Assembly (NCBI GenBank): GCA_030704615.1
Contig: CM060733.1
Location: forward strand, 38,688,001-38,752,000
DNA: 64,000 bases
Source: Takakia lepidozioides
Lineage: Eukaryota > Streptophyta > Takakiopsida > Takakiales > Takakiaceae
Reading direction: 5' to 3'
The position numbers were made by a program, and so were the translations under genes. The notes below the pieces were generated by a model, which saw only the letters and a program-made list of their open reading frames with translations, was not told the DNA's origin and did not search any database. Every line of letters begins with the position of its first letter. Within the stretch, counting starts at the first letter, position 1. Positions 23,203-33,462 of this stretch are shown one piece after another.

Positions 23203-23914
23203 TCACATTGAGCAACAGAAGATGCAAACGCGCTTTATGAGTTATTCCAGTGGGGATCATTGGGTCTTACCTTCAGTGCCACCTCATATGTACCTATATG
23301 AGGCAAAAGTTATGATGCCAAGGATTCTCAGATTCGTTCATGGTTTCATGCGGCCTACAACAATTTTTGTCAACACAGAAATTCGGGCCTGACGATAGTT
23401 CTTTTAAGGGGACATGAGGCATGGAAATATTTGCACAATTCACAAGTCATTGGTACACCACTCACCTGGACAGACAAGGAGCTCAGGGTCTTCACCAATT
23501 TTGCAATTCAACGCTTACAACAAGTTTTACAGTTTTAAACTTCCAGACATTGGGACAACATTGTATGCCCCAGAGAATTCCAATTAAAGTTCGACAGTTA
23601 TTAAAACACCTCAGGGGGGACGAGGATTCTGATACAACTGTTTCTTCAGCGGACTCTTTTGAACATGGCAGAGGACTATATGCAATTCAGATCGCAGAGA
23701 GAAGAAGCGACGGGGGTCTCCTATGCCTGAAAGATTACCTCGATTCAGCCTCCAGAGGGAATGACATATCCAAGTAGTGTTCAATCATCTCCCTCCAACC
23801 AGTGACAGAACAGGCTCGCACACGGAGTCCTTCACGAGACTCTAACCGTTAGAAGGGTGCTCGCTCACAAAGGGTTACAAATCCCAAACAGTAAACCGTG
23901 AGGACATGGCTTTT

Positions 23915-23933
23915 TGAGAGGGAAGGGGTGGTA
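23915..23933 (+). promoter_or_regulatory. Polypurine tract of the retroelement family
   Basis: The purine-rich stretch GAGAGGGAAGGGG followed by TGGTA lies directly before the TGTTAGAGG start of the 3' LTR, where the plus-strand primer of an LTR element is expected. Confidence 0.75.
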
Positions 23934-24903
23934 TGTTAGAGGAACTGTCTGAGACTTAGGCACTTTTATAGGATCTGTGGGGGTACCCTTAATTTTTGCA
24001 CAGACTGAGACCAACAGGAGCCTTAGGGGTGACAGCAGCGCACTTTAGGGGGGGGTTACACAGCCCGTCACAGCCAACACAGCCCGTCACAGTCCGACAA
24101 GCCAGTCACAGCAACACACAGCCCGGTCACAGTCCGACACAGCTCGTCACAGTCCAACACAGCCGTAACAGCCCGACACAGCCCGTCACAGCCAACACAG
24201 TCCGACACAGCCGACACAGCAAGACACAGTCGTCACAGGCCAGTCTCAGCCTCGACACCAGCCCAACATAGTCGCACAGCCAGTCACAGCTTGACACAGC
24301 TGTCACGACCATAGGGAACGGAGATAGCAGGACAGGGAACGACTGTGGGAACAACATCTGCGAATGGAACATGTTAGTCAAGGATGACGATTAGTGAGGG
24401 AAACGGTGTAGAACAACGGGTAGGAGATAGATAAAGCCAGGAGCAAGGACTGGAAACAGAAAAAGATCACTTCTTGGGGGGAATTCGGACATCATTGGGG
24501 GGAAATGAGGCAGAGAGCGCATCTCTGAGCGGAAAGGGGAGAGCAGGACGAGTAGGAGGGAGGATGATCTGTTGATGCTTTGATGAATGCAGAGTAGAGT
24601 GTAATGTAGAACAGATTAGAGACTCCATGGCTTCAGCCTGATACTGATAGATATTAATCTAAAAACATACTTATACTCCAGTGTGTGAGAGATCTGAGTG
24701 AAGCTGTGGAATGAATGGATGAGTTGATGAATTGATAGGTTGCTGAAGCAAACTGATACTAATTACCAACAGTAGGTAACTAGCTAACATGAATGCGGAA
24801 GGAAACAAATAGGAAACACCCCCATGATACACTAGCTGTAGGTCATGACTGATTGTTCTGAGCGGCTGAGTGCTTAGAGATTTCCACTCTTCTATCTTGG
24901 AGT
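23934..24903 (+). repeat. E2 3' LTR (right end missing)
   Basis: Starts TGTTAGAGGA right after the polypurine tract and matches the LTRs at 24904 and 44540. It stops at CTATCTTGGAGT. The last stretch seen in the other LTRs (TTCCGCCTCGG to GCGCGACA) is missing because the next LTR begins there. It contains a CACAGC-rich minisatellite at about 24055-24300 and many single-base differences from the other LTRs. Confidence 0.88.
24055..24300. repeat. CACAGC-rich minisatellite in E2 3' LTR
   Basis: Imperfect tandem units built from CACAGCC(C)GTCACAGTC and CACAGCCGA. The same motif recurs in the other LTRs and, in coding form, after integrase. Confidence 0.85.
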
Positions 24904-25887
24904 TGTTAGAGGACTGTAGGGGACTTAGACACTTATACGGGATCTGTAGGGTACCCTTAATTTTGCACAGACTGAGACCAACAGGAGCCTTAGGGGTGAC
25001 AGCAGCGCACTATAGAGGGGGGTTACACAGTCGTCACAGCCGACACAGCCCGTCACAGTCGTCACAGCCCACACAGCCAACACAGTCCGTCACAGTCGTC
25101 ACAGCACACACAGCCAACACAGCCCCGTCACAGTCGTCACAGCAGACACAGCCCACACAGCCCGTCACAGTCGTCACAGCAGACACAGCCCACACAGCCA
25201 GTCATAGCCCGGCACAGCCACACAGCCAGTCACAGCCGACACAGCCAAACACAGCCAGTCACCGCTTGACACAGCTGTCACGACAGGGAACGACTGTGGG
25301 GAAACACCTGTGAAGGGAACATGTTAGTTCACAGACGACGGTTAGAGAGGGAAACGGTTAGAACCGCGGATAGGAGGATAAAGGGAGAAACGGGGAATGA
25401 AGGATGATCATCATTATTCGGAGGAGGACTTCGGAGTCAGGCAGGAGCGGAGATCGGAGGCAAGAGATGGAGAGCACGATGAAGGAGAAAGAGGATTAGT
25501 AGATGCTTGTTATATGCAAAGCTGTAGTGATATTGTAGAGCAGATTAGAGACATAATGGCTTCGGCCTGATACCTGATAAATCATAATCTGATACTTATA
25601 CGATACAATCACACTGTGTAGAGAGATCTGAGTGAAGCTGTGGATTGAATGGATGAGTGAAGGAAACCGATAGATTGATGAAGCAAACTGATACTTAATT
25701 ATCAATGGTAAGGTAGCTAAGATGAATGCGGAAAGGGAAACAAATAGGAAACACCCCCATGATACACTAGCTGTAGGTCATGACTGATTGTTCTGCGCGG
25801 GCTGAGTACTTAGAGATTTCCAACTCTTCTATCTTGGAGTTTCCGCCTCGGATAGCGAAGGGATGGGTGAGTAAAAGCCGCGCGACA
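24904..25887 (+). repeat. E3 5' LTR (984 bp)
   Basis: Begins TGTTAGAGGACTG and ends GCGCGACA, two bases before the PBS. It holds a CACAGC minisatellite at 25026-25275. A GTGAGTAAA splice-donor-like site lies at 25867. The ORF0 start codon (25780) lies within its last 108 bases. Confidence 0.92.
25026..25275. repeat. CACAGC-rich minisatellite in E3 5' LTR
   Basis: Tandem units such as CACAGTCGTCACAGCAGACA and CACAGCCCACACAGCC. Different unit order and number from the LTRs at 23934 and 44540. Confidence 0.85.
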
Positions 25888-26475
25888 TTTGGCGACCATA
25901 CTGGGGACCTGGGACATGAACAACCAGATGTGACAGGCATCTGGTGGGATCATGGTGGTTGGACCATTAAAGAATTTGAAGTGAATCAAATTCCCTGTGG
26001 AACGAAGGAAGAAAGATTGTCCAAACAATTCTTTCAAAGGTTCTTGGAATTGCCAGACGGATGTAAAGAAAATATTCTTAAACGAGTGCATGATGCTGAT
26101 CCAGAATGGGGTCTGGAGAAAGGAGTGATAAAGATTTATCAGGTAGCCTGTAGAGGAAGAGCACGTTGGTTACCAACATTGGTTTATGTGATAGCGTTGC
26201 TATCCATTAAACGAGTAGAGTTTGAAGGCTGGGAAGAAAGAAAGGTGAATGTTTATACTCATATGCATGAAGAGCTTGTACTGGTAAAGAATTGGATTCC
26301 AAAGGATATTTTGTGGATCAAACTCACACCAAGAACAGCTTTTCAGACTTGTTTGCCATATGGTTATATGGTAACGGAGACTTCAAGTATAGCCAAGGGT
26401 GCATTGAAGCTTGAAAGAAACCCAGGCATATACGAGAGATATTACAGAAGAGAGTTTTGGTTATTGCCACATTAA
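25780..26475 (+). CDS. ORF0 of E3, unknown function
   Basis: 231-codon ORF upstream of gag, ending in TAA 22 bases before the gag ATG. I do not recognise the protein (WWDHGGWTIKEFEVNQI ... YRREFWLLPH). It looks globular, with no zinc knuckle, signal peptide or membrane segment. The only early in-frame ATG, at 25780, lies in the LTR, so the frame reads across the PBS. A spliced or non-ATG start after the PBS is possible. The same ORF in E5 has a single-base deletion. Some other plant gypsy elements, such as the Ogre group, also carry an ORF before gag, but I see no evidence of homology. Confidence 0.65.
   Translation: MTDCSARAEYLEISNSSILEFPPRIAKGWVSKSRATFGDHTGDLGHEQPDVTGIWWDHGGWTIKEFEVNQIPCGTKEERLSKQFFQRFLELPDGCKENILKRVHDADPEWGLEKGVIKIYQVACRGRARWLPTLVYVIALLSIKRVEFEGWEERKVNVYTHMHEELVLVKNWIPKDILWIKLTPRTAFQTCLPYGYMVTETSSIAKGALKLERNPGIYERYYRREFWLLPH
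25890..25908 (+). promoter_or_regulatory. Primer binding site, E3
   Basis: TGGCGACCATACTGGGGAC starts two bases after the LTR end. The leading TGG is complementary to a tRNA CCA tail. The first nine bases would fit an arginine-type acceptor, but I could not match a full tRNA. Confidence 0.8.
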
Positions 26476-26496
26476 AAGAAATGAAAGACATGGGAC

Positions 26497-28440
26497 ATGA
26501 GTGATGAAAGAGAAGCTAGACGACAGAGATATTCATCAAAAAGAGAAAGCTATCTGAAAGCTAATTATCCATATCTTTGGGAGAGAGGAATAGACATAGG
26601 GGAATCATCTGGACCTCTCACACCATCAAGATCAAAAGTGCATCACCTATACCGGAAGAACTAGAGTTGGATGCCACTCCTTCTGTTTCTTTGCAAGAAA
26701 GATTAAGGGAATTGGTACAGGAAGAAGATCAATCACGAGGTGAAAGATCTGAGGTACATCCTTGGATAAAAGACTTGACAGAAATCTTTGATAAGAGTTG
26801 GCATGGAACACCAAAAGCAGGAACTCCAGTTTCTGAAGCAGAAGATGAAGAAGGAGAAGAGGATGTGGCAGAGCCAACGGAGAGTTCAGACTCTCCAACA
26901 CCATTACAGTTGAGTTACATGAGTGAAGAAGAAACCCAAGGGCAGAACTTGGAGGATGAAAACAGAGAGAAGAAATTAGAAGAGGAAGAATATGAAGAAG
27001 TAGACCCAACAGCTGAGGTTGAGACTACAACCAGGACATCCCAACCCGTTGGACCTGGATCAAGTGGAGCACTTGGATCACAGGCCAACGAAGGTGTCGG
27101 CTCAGGGGGATCAGGCGGGCTGCCTGGATCTGGCTCTGGGGGGACAGGGAGTGTGGGAAGTAGTGCAACTGAAGCTGGGAATACTGTGAATATCGTGGGG
27201 CCAGAAGCAAGGAGTGCTCAAGGGCCACCACTTGGTGGAAGATCCACCACAAAAACAACAGGTCCAGAAGGACCAGCACCAGCAAGGGTGCCAGCACCTG
27301 TCAGTGGGCAGAAGGTAGGGCCACAGATGGCGTTACAACCAACACGGGCAAAACCACCCTTTCCAATATATTCAGGAAAAGGGGATCCCGATGTACACAT
27401 TAGCCAATTTGAGCACATGTGTATAGTGAACAATGAGAATGGCGATGATGCCAAGATGAGACTGTTTCCTTGTTCACTTATCAAGAAAGCAAGTGAATGG
27501 TATGCAAGATTCCCTGATAATCATTTCCTAACCTGGAATGGCTTGAATACAGCATTTCGAAATAGGTTCAGGACAAGTAAAACTGAGGATGAAGTGTATG
27601 GAAGTTTACAACAGCTGAAGCAGAAGAAGCATGAAACTGTTGAAGAGTATATGGAGAAGATGGAATTGATGATGAAAAAGCTGGCTGCAGTACCAGCACC
27701 CGGTTTACAGAAGACTTGGTTTGTGAGTGGACTAAGACCAGAGTTGCAAAAGAAAGTGGATATGTTACCCCATAATACAGTGGAGGAGGCATTTGAAACT
27801 GCGAACAGAATTGAGCAATTGGGAATGCTCAGGAGAGAGAAAAAAGAAGATGAGGACTCTGAGGATGAGTCAGATGAAGAAGAAGAGCAAGAACTAAAAA
27901 GAAAGAGTAAGAGAAAGGAGAAGTTGAAGAGGGATAACTATGAAAAAAAATTGGAAGAAATCTTGAAGAAGTATGCCACAGAGGCTGCAACACATTGGAG
28001 GAAGGGTGTATGGTGTGCAAAGTGCCAGAATGAAGGCCATACCACCACAGAATGCCACATGAAGGAGAAACACTGTACTATCTGTAAAATGGATAACCAT
28101 TCTACTGAGAATTGTTACTACAACAGAAGGACAGCTGCAAGAGAACCTAGGCAAGTAAGGGTGCATCAGGTGCAGCCCCAGCCAAGAAGAAACAATGATC
28201 AGGACCACTATGGTAGGTCTGGTGGTTATAACAATGGCATGGAAGGGAGAGGTAATTCAAGAGGGAATTACCAAGGAAATTCCAGAGGCAACTATCAGGG
28301 TAATCCAAGGGGGAATTACCAGCCCGGGAATCAGGATTATAGAAATAATCCAAGAACAGACCAAGGGCGAGGACCCAATGGTGAAGAGCTATGTTACTAT
28401 TGTAATCAGCCAGGACATCGCAAGGCAGCCTGTTCATTCT
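26497..28440 (+). pseudogene. gag: E3 gag: capsid region and three CCHC knuckles (one frameshift)
   Basis: Starts at ATG 26497 (MSDEREARRQRYS). Relative to E5, a 1-base deletion near 26635 breaks the frame; the rest reads openly from 26577 in the other frame. Parts in order: an acidic Ser/Pro-rich region, a Gly/Ser-rich linker (27050-27200), and a retrotransposon Gag core (PPFPIYSGKGDPDVHISQFE to ETANRIEQLG, about 27355-27825). A highly charged coiled stretch and three CX2CX4HX4C zinc knuckles follow, near 28015, 28072 and 28390. An RGNYQGN repeat separates the second and third knuckles. Gag should form the particle and bind RNA. The frame continues without a stop into protease. Confidence 0.9.
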
Positions 28441-31400
28441 GGATAAGACACCAGAATGAGATGAGAGCTCCTGTGAATGAGGGCCCAGTGGTGGCAGCTC
28501 ACATGGTTAGGCCATGTGTTGTACCAGAAGTAAGTACAATGATAGTAACAAGAAGTAAAGCCAAACTAATACCTCCAGTAGAAGAGGAAGAAGATGAGAA
28601 TGGAAGTGGCAATGATATGCCTGAAGATGAAGAGACTTGGAAAGATGAGAAGGAACTGCACAAGGAAGTGGCAGATACTATAAGGGAAATGCAAAAGAGT
28701 ACTGATATTCCTGTGGCAGATTCCTCTGATTCGGATGGAGAAGGGAGTGAGGAAGAAAGGAAAAAAGAAGATGCAGACATGCAAAGTAATGAAGAGACTT
28801 TGGCTGCAGTAATATGTCAGACCAAAGCAGAAATTACCATTGGACAGCTATTAGCTGTGGCACCTTATTGTAGGCACAGGCTGTATCAGGCAATCAATCG
28901 AATTGCCCAAGAGACAGGAAACACAGACCTGAACAGCAAGGTGACCAGTTATAATGTGAAGCCGGAAGGGCGAGAACCAGTCATGGACTTTGATGATTCT
29001 ATGCCAGTAATCCAATTGAGAATTGGAAGCACAGAACTAACTGATGTACTGATAGATGGTGGTTCTGGAGTAAATATCATGACAGACCAATTAAGGAAGA
29101 AGCTTGGTCTAAGTAACATGAAACCAGCCCCATTTACAGTAACAATGGCAGATCAAAGAAGTGTACAGCCATTGGGATTAATAAGAGGAGTTAAGATACA
29201 GATACAGAAAATGATCTTTATGATCACAGTAACTGTATTAAAAATGGATGAAGTCATGGAGGCTTACTCCTTATTATTGGGACGTCCGTGGCTGAAACAG
29301 GCCAGGGTATTCCATGACTGGAATTCTCAGTTACTAACTGTGCATAATGGGATGCACGAGATACAAATTACCACAAAGAAATCTAGTAGATTACCTGCTA
29401 CAAGAAGACCTCGAGGAGTCAGAGAGTATGACTGGAGAGGAGGACTGGATGAGGAGCAGGAAGCTACCCTATTTGCTGCACACCCAGAGTGGGAGCAGGT
29501 TGCAGAGATGCGGCTGGAAAGCCTAAGTTGTTTAAGAGGTATCTGCTGTGGTGTAGTGTCAGCAACACCAATTGAAGAGGAAACCAGCAGTTACCCACCA
29601 CATTTCTATGAAGAAAAGGAGGGAGAAATAGAAATCCTAGAAGAACCAGCCACTGTGAGCTTAAAGGATGAAGTGGTGACTGGTTGGACAATCACAGCTG
29701 ATGAGCAGGTGAGAGAAGTAAATGTGGGAACTCAGGAGGAACCGAGGATGGTGAAAGTAGGAGCTGATTTGGAGCCGGAATTCTTCGAAGAAGCTAAAAG
29801 CTTGTTCATCAAATACAGAGATGTATTTGCTTGGAGCTATGAGGATCTAAAAGGGATACCACCTGAAGTCTGTCAGCATAAGATTGAACTGGAACCAGGG
29901 TCAGTACCAATCAAGCAGGCGAGGTATAGAATGAATCCCAACTACGCACAGAAGGTTGGAGAAGAGATAAAGAAGTTGGCTGAGGCTAAGTTTATATACC
30001 CAATAGAGTATACAACTTGGTTGTCACCCATTGTTATAGTTCCAAGAAGAATGGCAAACTAAGAGTATGTGTGAACTATAAGAAGCTGAATGCTTGTACG
30101 AAGAAAGATCCTTTCCCTTTGCCATTCACAGAAGCAGTATTAGACACTGTGGCAGGCCATGAGATGTACTCATTCATGGATGGCTTCAGTGGTTATAATC
30201 AAGTGCAAGTGGCAGAAGAAGACCAAGGGAAAACAGCTTTCATCACAGACTGGGGGCTTATGCATACAAAGTCATGCCCTTTGGACTTTGTAATGCACCA
30301 GCGACCTTTCAGAGAGTGATAAGTGAATCTTTTCATGAGTATCTGGATGATTTCATGCAGGTGTTTTTGGATGATTTCAGTGTGTACAGCTCTAAGAATG
30401 AGCACTTGCATAAATTGGAGTTATGCCTGGCCAGATGCAGGATGAGAGGTCTGGGCTTGAATCCAGAGAAGTGTACTTTCTGTGTGAACTCAGGGGTGCT
30501 TCTGGGACACATTGTGTGTAAGAAGGGACTTCTTGTGGATCCCAGGAAGACAGAGTCCATTAAAGTCTCTCCACCACCAGTGAATGTTAAGAGTTTAAGG
30601 AGATTCCTTGGGCAAACCAGTTATTACAGAAGATTTGTCAAAAGGTATGCACAAATAGCAGCACCATTGAGCAAGCTTCTGAAGAAAGATGCAGTGTTTG
30701 CCTGGACAGCTGAATGTCAACAGGCGTTTGAGGAACTTACACTGTCAGTAACAACTACACCTGTGCTGATTAACCCTCACTGGCATGTAGTATTTCATGT
30801 TCACTGCGATGCATCAGGAGAAGCGTTGGGAGCGGTGTTAGCCCAGAATGTTACAGGAAATATAGATTCACCTGTGTACTATGCTAGCCGTTGATGAACA
30901 GTGCTGAGAGGAACTATAGCACAACGGAAAGAGAAGCATTGGCAATGATTTATGCAGTCAAGAAATTCAGGCATTACCTATTGGGAAGAAAGTTTATGTT
31001 TTATGTGGATCACCAGGCTCTGATATATCTGGTGAACAAACCTTTGATAAGTGGAAGGATAGCGAGGTGGTTAATAATCTTGCATGAGTTTGAGTTCGAG
31101 GTTATTTACAAGCCTGGCCGTTTGCATCTTGTGGCAGATCATTTGTCACGACTAACAACAGGAGAGGCCGCCACAGGAGTGGACGATCAGTTACCTGATG
31201 CGAGTTTATTTGTAATGGAGGTGCAAGGAAGTGCAGATGAATGGTTAGATTGGCAGTGGCCAATCAGATACTACCTTGCTCATGGTCAGTGCCCACCTAG
31301 TTATGGTAAGGAGCAGAGGAAGAGAATTGCTATCAAAGCTTTACCTTATACTATGGTAGGAAGCAGAATGTATAAGTTAGGACCTGATGGAGTACTAAAA

Positions 31401-32640
31401 CGATGCTTGTACCACCATGAAGTAAATAAAGTCTTGGAGGAAGTTCATAAAGGAGTGGCTGGAGGTCATTTTGGAGAAGAGACTACCAGTAGAAAGATAC
31501 TACTCGCAGGATACTGGTGGCCTACTTTGTTCAAAGATGTACATGAGTATTGTCAGAAGTGTGATGAATGTCAGAGGCTAGGACCTTTGCAGAGATCTGG
31601 AAGAATGGCCTTGCATCCTACAATGCCTACGGAACCATTTCAGAAATGGGGACTAGACTTTGTTGGACCAATTAATCCACCATCCAAGAATACACGAAAC
31701 AGGTACATAATTACAGCCACTGATTATACTACAAAGTGGGTGGAAGCTAAAGCTTTGAGGGACAACACAGCCAAGTCCACAGCAAGGTTCCTGTACGAGA
31801 ACATACTTACACGATTTGGATGTCCCTTAGAATTTATCAGTGATCAAGGAAGTCACTTCATGAATGAGACCATTGAGTTATTGACTAAAGAGTTTATGAT
31901 TGTGCATAGAAAGAGTACAACATATTACCCACAGGGTAATGGACAGGCAGAGGCTACCAACAAAATACTATGTACTATCTTGGCTAAGATAGTCAATGCA
32001 AACAGAACGGATTGGGATACAAAGCTGCTGACAGCTTTGTGGTCATACAGGACTTCATATAAAGTCACCACTAAGTATACACCATTCCAATTAGTTTATG
32101 GTATGGAAGCCTTACTTCCAGTGGAATTCCTGTTACCTACCATGAGAACGGAGTGGGGAAAAAGAATGGAATTGCAAGACTCCATCAAGGTCAGGAAACA
32201 TGAATTATACCATGTGGAAGAAGTACGTGCTGATGCAGCTGATAATATGACCAGAATTCAGATGAAGCGAAAGAACAGTTTGATGAAGGCAAGTTAAAGA
32301 CTTTTAAGACGGGGGATTTGGTTCTATGGTTGCAGAAGAAAGGAAAGATTCAAGCTTCTAAGCTCAAATCACCGTGGAAAGGACCTTATGTCATACAAAA
32401 GATGTATGATAACAACACCGCCATGTTACAAACCATTAACAAAGAAATGCTGGGAAGAGTCAATGCAAATAAGTTGAAGGGGTACAGTGGTATCCATGAC
32501 AAACCCCTGCAGCATGATTTGCATATTGAACCGCAAGAGCAGTCACGGGCTGCACCAGTGTTACGAACGGAGTATGGAACACTTGTTGCTAGGCCAGCAT
32601 ATACGACCAGGGTGGGCAAAACAAACGTGACACACTATCA
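28441..32640 (+). pseudogene. pol: E3 pol: protease, RT, RNase H, integrase (frameshifted)
   Basis: Continues the gag frame with no separating stop. Aspartic protease DVLIDGGSGVNIM near 29043. RT about 29828-30400, with MDGFSGYNQV near 30177 and FLDDFSVYS near 30366. RNase H about 30803-31160 (HCDASGEALGAVLAQ, TEREALAMIYAVKKF, VDHQA, VADHLSR). Integrase has an HHCC domain (HHEVNKVLEEVH ... CDECQRLG, about 31411-31575), a DDE core in LDFVGPI, ISDQGSHF and NGQAEATNK, and the GPY/F tail WKGPYVIQKMYDNN near 32376. Single-base losses near 30044, 30256, 30889 and 32272 break it. All catalytic motifs are present in one frame or another, so this is a recently damaged copy or a copy with sequencing indels. 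Confidence 0.92.
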
Positions 32641-32850
32641 CAGCCCGCCAAGGCCGCAACACAGCTTATCACAGCCCATCACGACGTGACACAGCCTATC
32701 ACAACCATCACGCCAACACAGCCTATAAACAAACATAACCACAGCGTGTCACAGCCTATCACAGCTTACCACAGTGCATCACAGCCTATCACAGGGTAAC
32801 ACAGTATGACACAGCCTGTCACAGCTCAACACAGCCTACTTAAAGTTACA
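32620..32850. repeat. 30-bp minisatellite, E3 (irregular)
   Basis: Same CACAGCCTATCACAGCCC units as in E1, but spacing and frame are disturbed by many single-base changes. The sequence just before the gap is probably of lower quality. Confidence 0.8.
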
Positions 32851-32962
32851 CCGATCCATAGAATCAGTGACAAGTGGACACATAAAAACTTCAGGAAAAT
32901 GGATGACGGAAGGAAACGGAAATATTTTTAAAAATAGACACGTGGAGGTCAGGGTGCGACAC
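32851..32962 (+). pseudogene. Start of E3 ORF3, cut by gap
   Basis: Matches the beginning of ORF3 in E5 (near 51910-52012), including the SGK.M.E and KNRHVEVR-like stretches, with extra single-base indels. It ends at the run of N. Confidence 0.75.
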
Positions 32963-33462
32963 NNNNNNNNNNNNNNNNNNNNNNNNNNNNNNNNNNNNNN
33001 NNNNNNNNNNNNNNNNNNNNNNNNNNNNNNNNNNNNNNNNNNNNNNNNNNNNNNNNNNNNNNNNNNNNNNNNNNNNNNNNNNNNNNNNNNNNNNNNNNNN
33101 NNNNNNNNNNNNNNNNNNNNNNNNNNNNNNNNNNNNNNNNNNNNNNNNNNNNNNNNNNNNNNNNNNNNNNNNNNNNNNNNNNNNNNNNNNNNNNNNNNNN
33201 NNNNNNNNNNNNNNNNNNNNNNNNNNNNNNNNNNNNNNNNNNNNNNNNNNNNNNNNNNNNNNNNNNNNNNNNNNNNNNNNNNNNNNNNNNNNNNNNNNNN
33301 NNNNNNNNNNNNNNNNNNNNNNNNNNNNNNNNNNNNNNNNNNNNNNNNNNNNNNNNNNNNNNNNNNNNNNNNNNNNNNNNNNNNNNNNNNNNNNNNNNNN
33401 NNNNNNNNNNNNNNNNNNNNNNNNNNNNNNNNNNNNNNNNNNNNNNNNNNNNNNNNNNNNNN
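32963..33462. other. Assembly gap, 500 N
   Basis: Exactly 500 undetermined bases. E3 enters it at the start of ORF3 and E4 leaves it inside RT, so at least the rest of ORF3 and the start of another copy are missing. The true length is unknown. Confidence 0.99.

Larger units (their letters stand above)
17431..23852 (+). pseudogene. E2 ORF3, coiled-coil module, split by an insertion
   Basis: Same module as in E1. The first part is 17431-21012; the C-terminal part resumes at 23199 and ends in a Ser/Arg-rich tail (SPSRDSNR) with TAG at 23850-23852. Removing the 21013-23198 element and one copy of its target duplication gives roughly 1,400 codons. The longest open piece, 19119-21017, contains the coiled coil (about 19530-20250), the Pro-rich linker (PPTPQQVTVPVADP) and part of the C-terminal domain (GCGLYYAACF). 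Breaks: TAA 18043, a 1-base deletion near 18523, TGA 18624, TAG 19050, and dense single-base indels after 23199. Function unknown; structural or nucleoprotein roles are only guesses. Confidence 0.8.
14074..24903 (+). mobile_element. Ty3/gypsy retrotransposon copy E2 (pol to 3' LTR)
   Basis: Begins mid-pol, just upstream of RT (CLRGICYGVVSATP), exactly where M1 ends. It runs through pol, minisatellite, ORF3 (split by a 2.19-kb TIR element), a polypurine tract and a 3' LTR. It is the only copy here that shows the 3' end of the family. It carries stop codons in pol and ORF3 and frameshifts near 14398 and 18523. Confidence 0.9.
24904..32962 (+). mobile_element. Ty3/gypsy retrotransposon copy E3 (5' LTR to start of ORF3)
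   Basis: The most complete 5' half in the window: 5' LTR, PBS, ORF0, gag with a full capsid region and three zinc knuckles, pol, minisatellite, then about 110 bases of ORF3 before the assembly gap. The five bases before it (GGAGT, 24899-24903) are a candidate target duplication inside the E2 LTR. A handful of 1-base indels break gag-pol. Confidence 0.92.
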
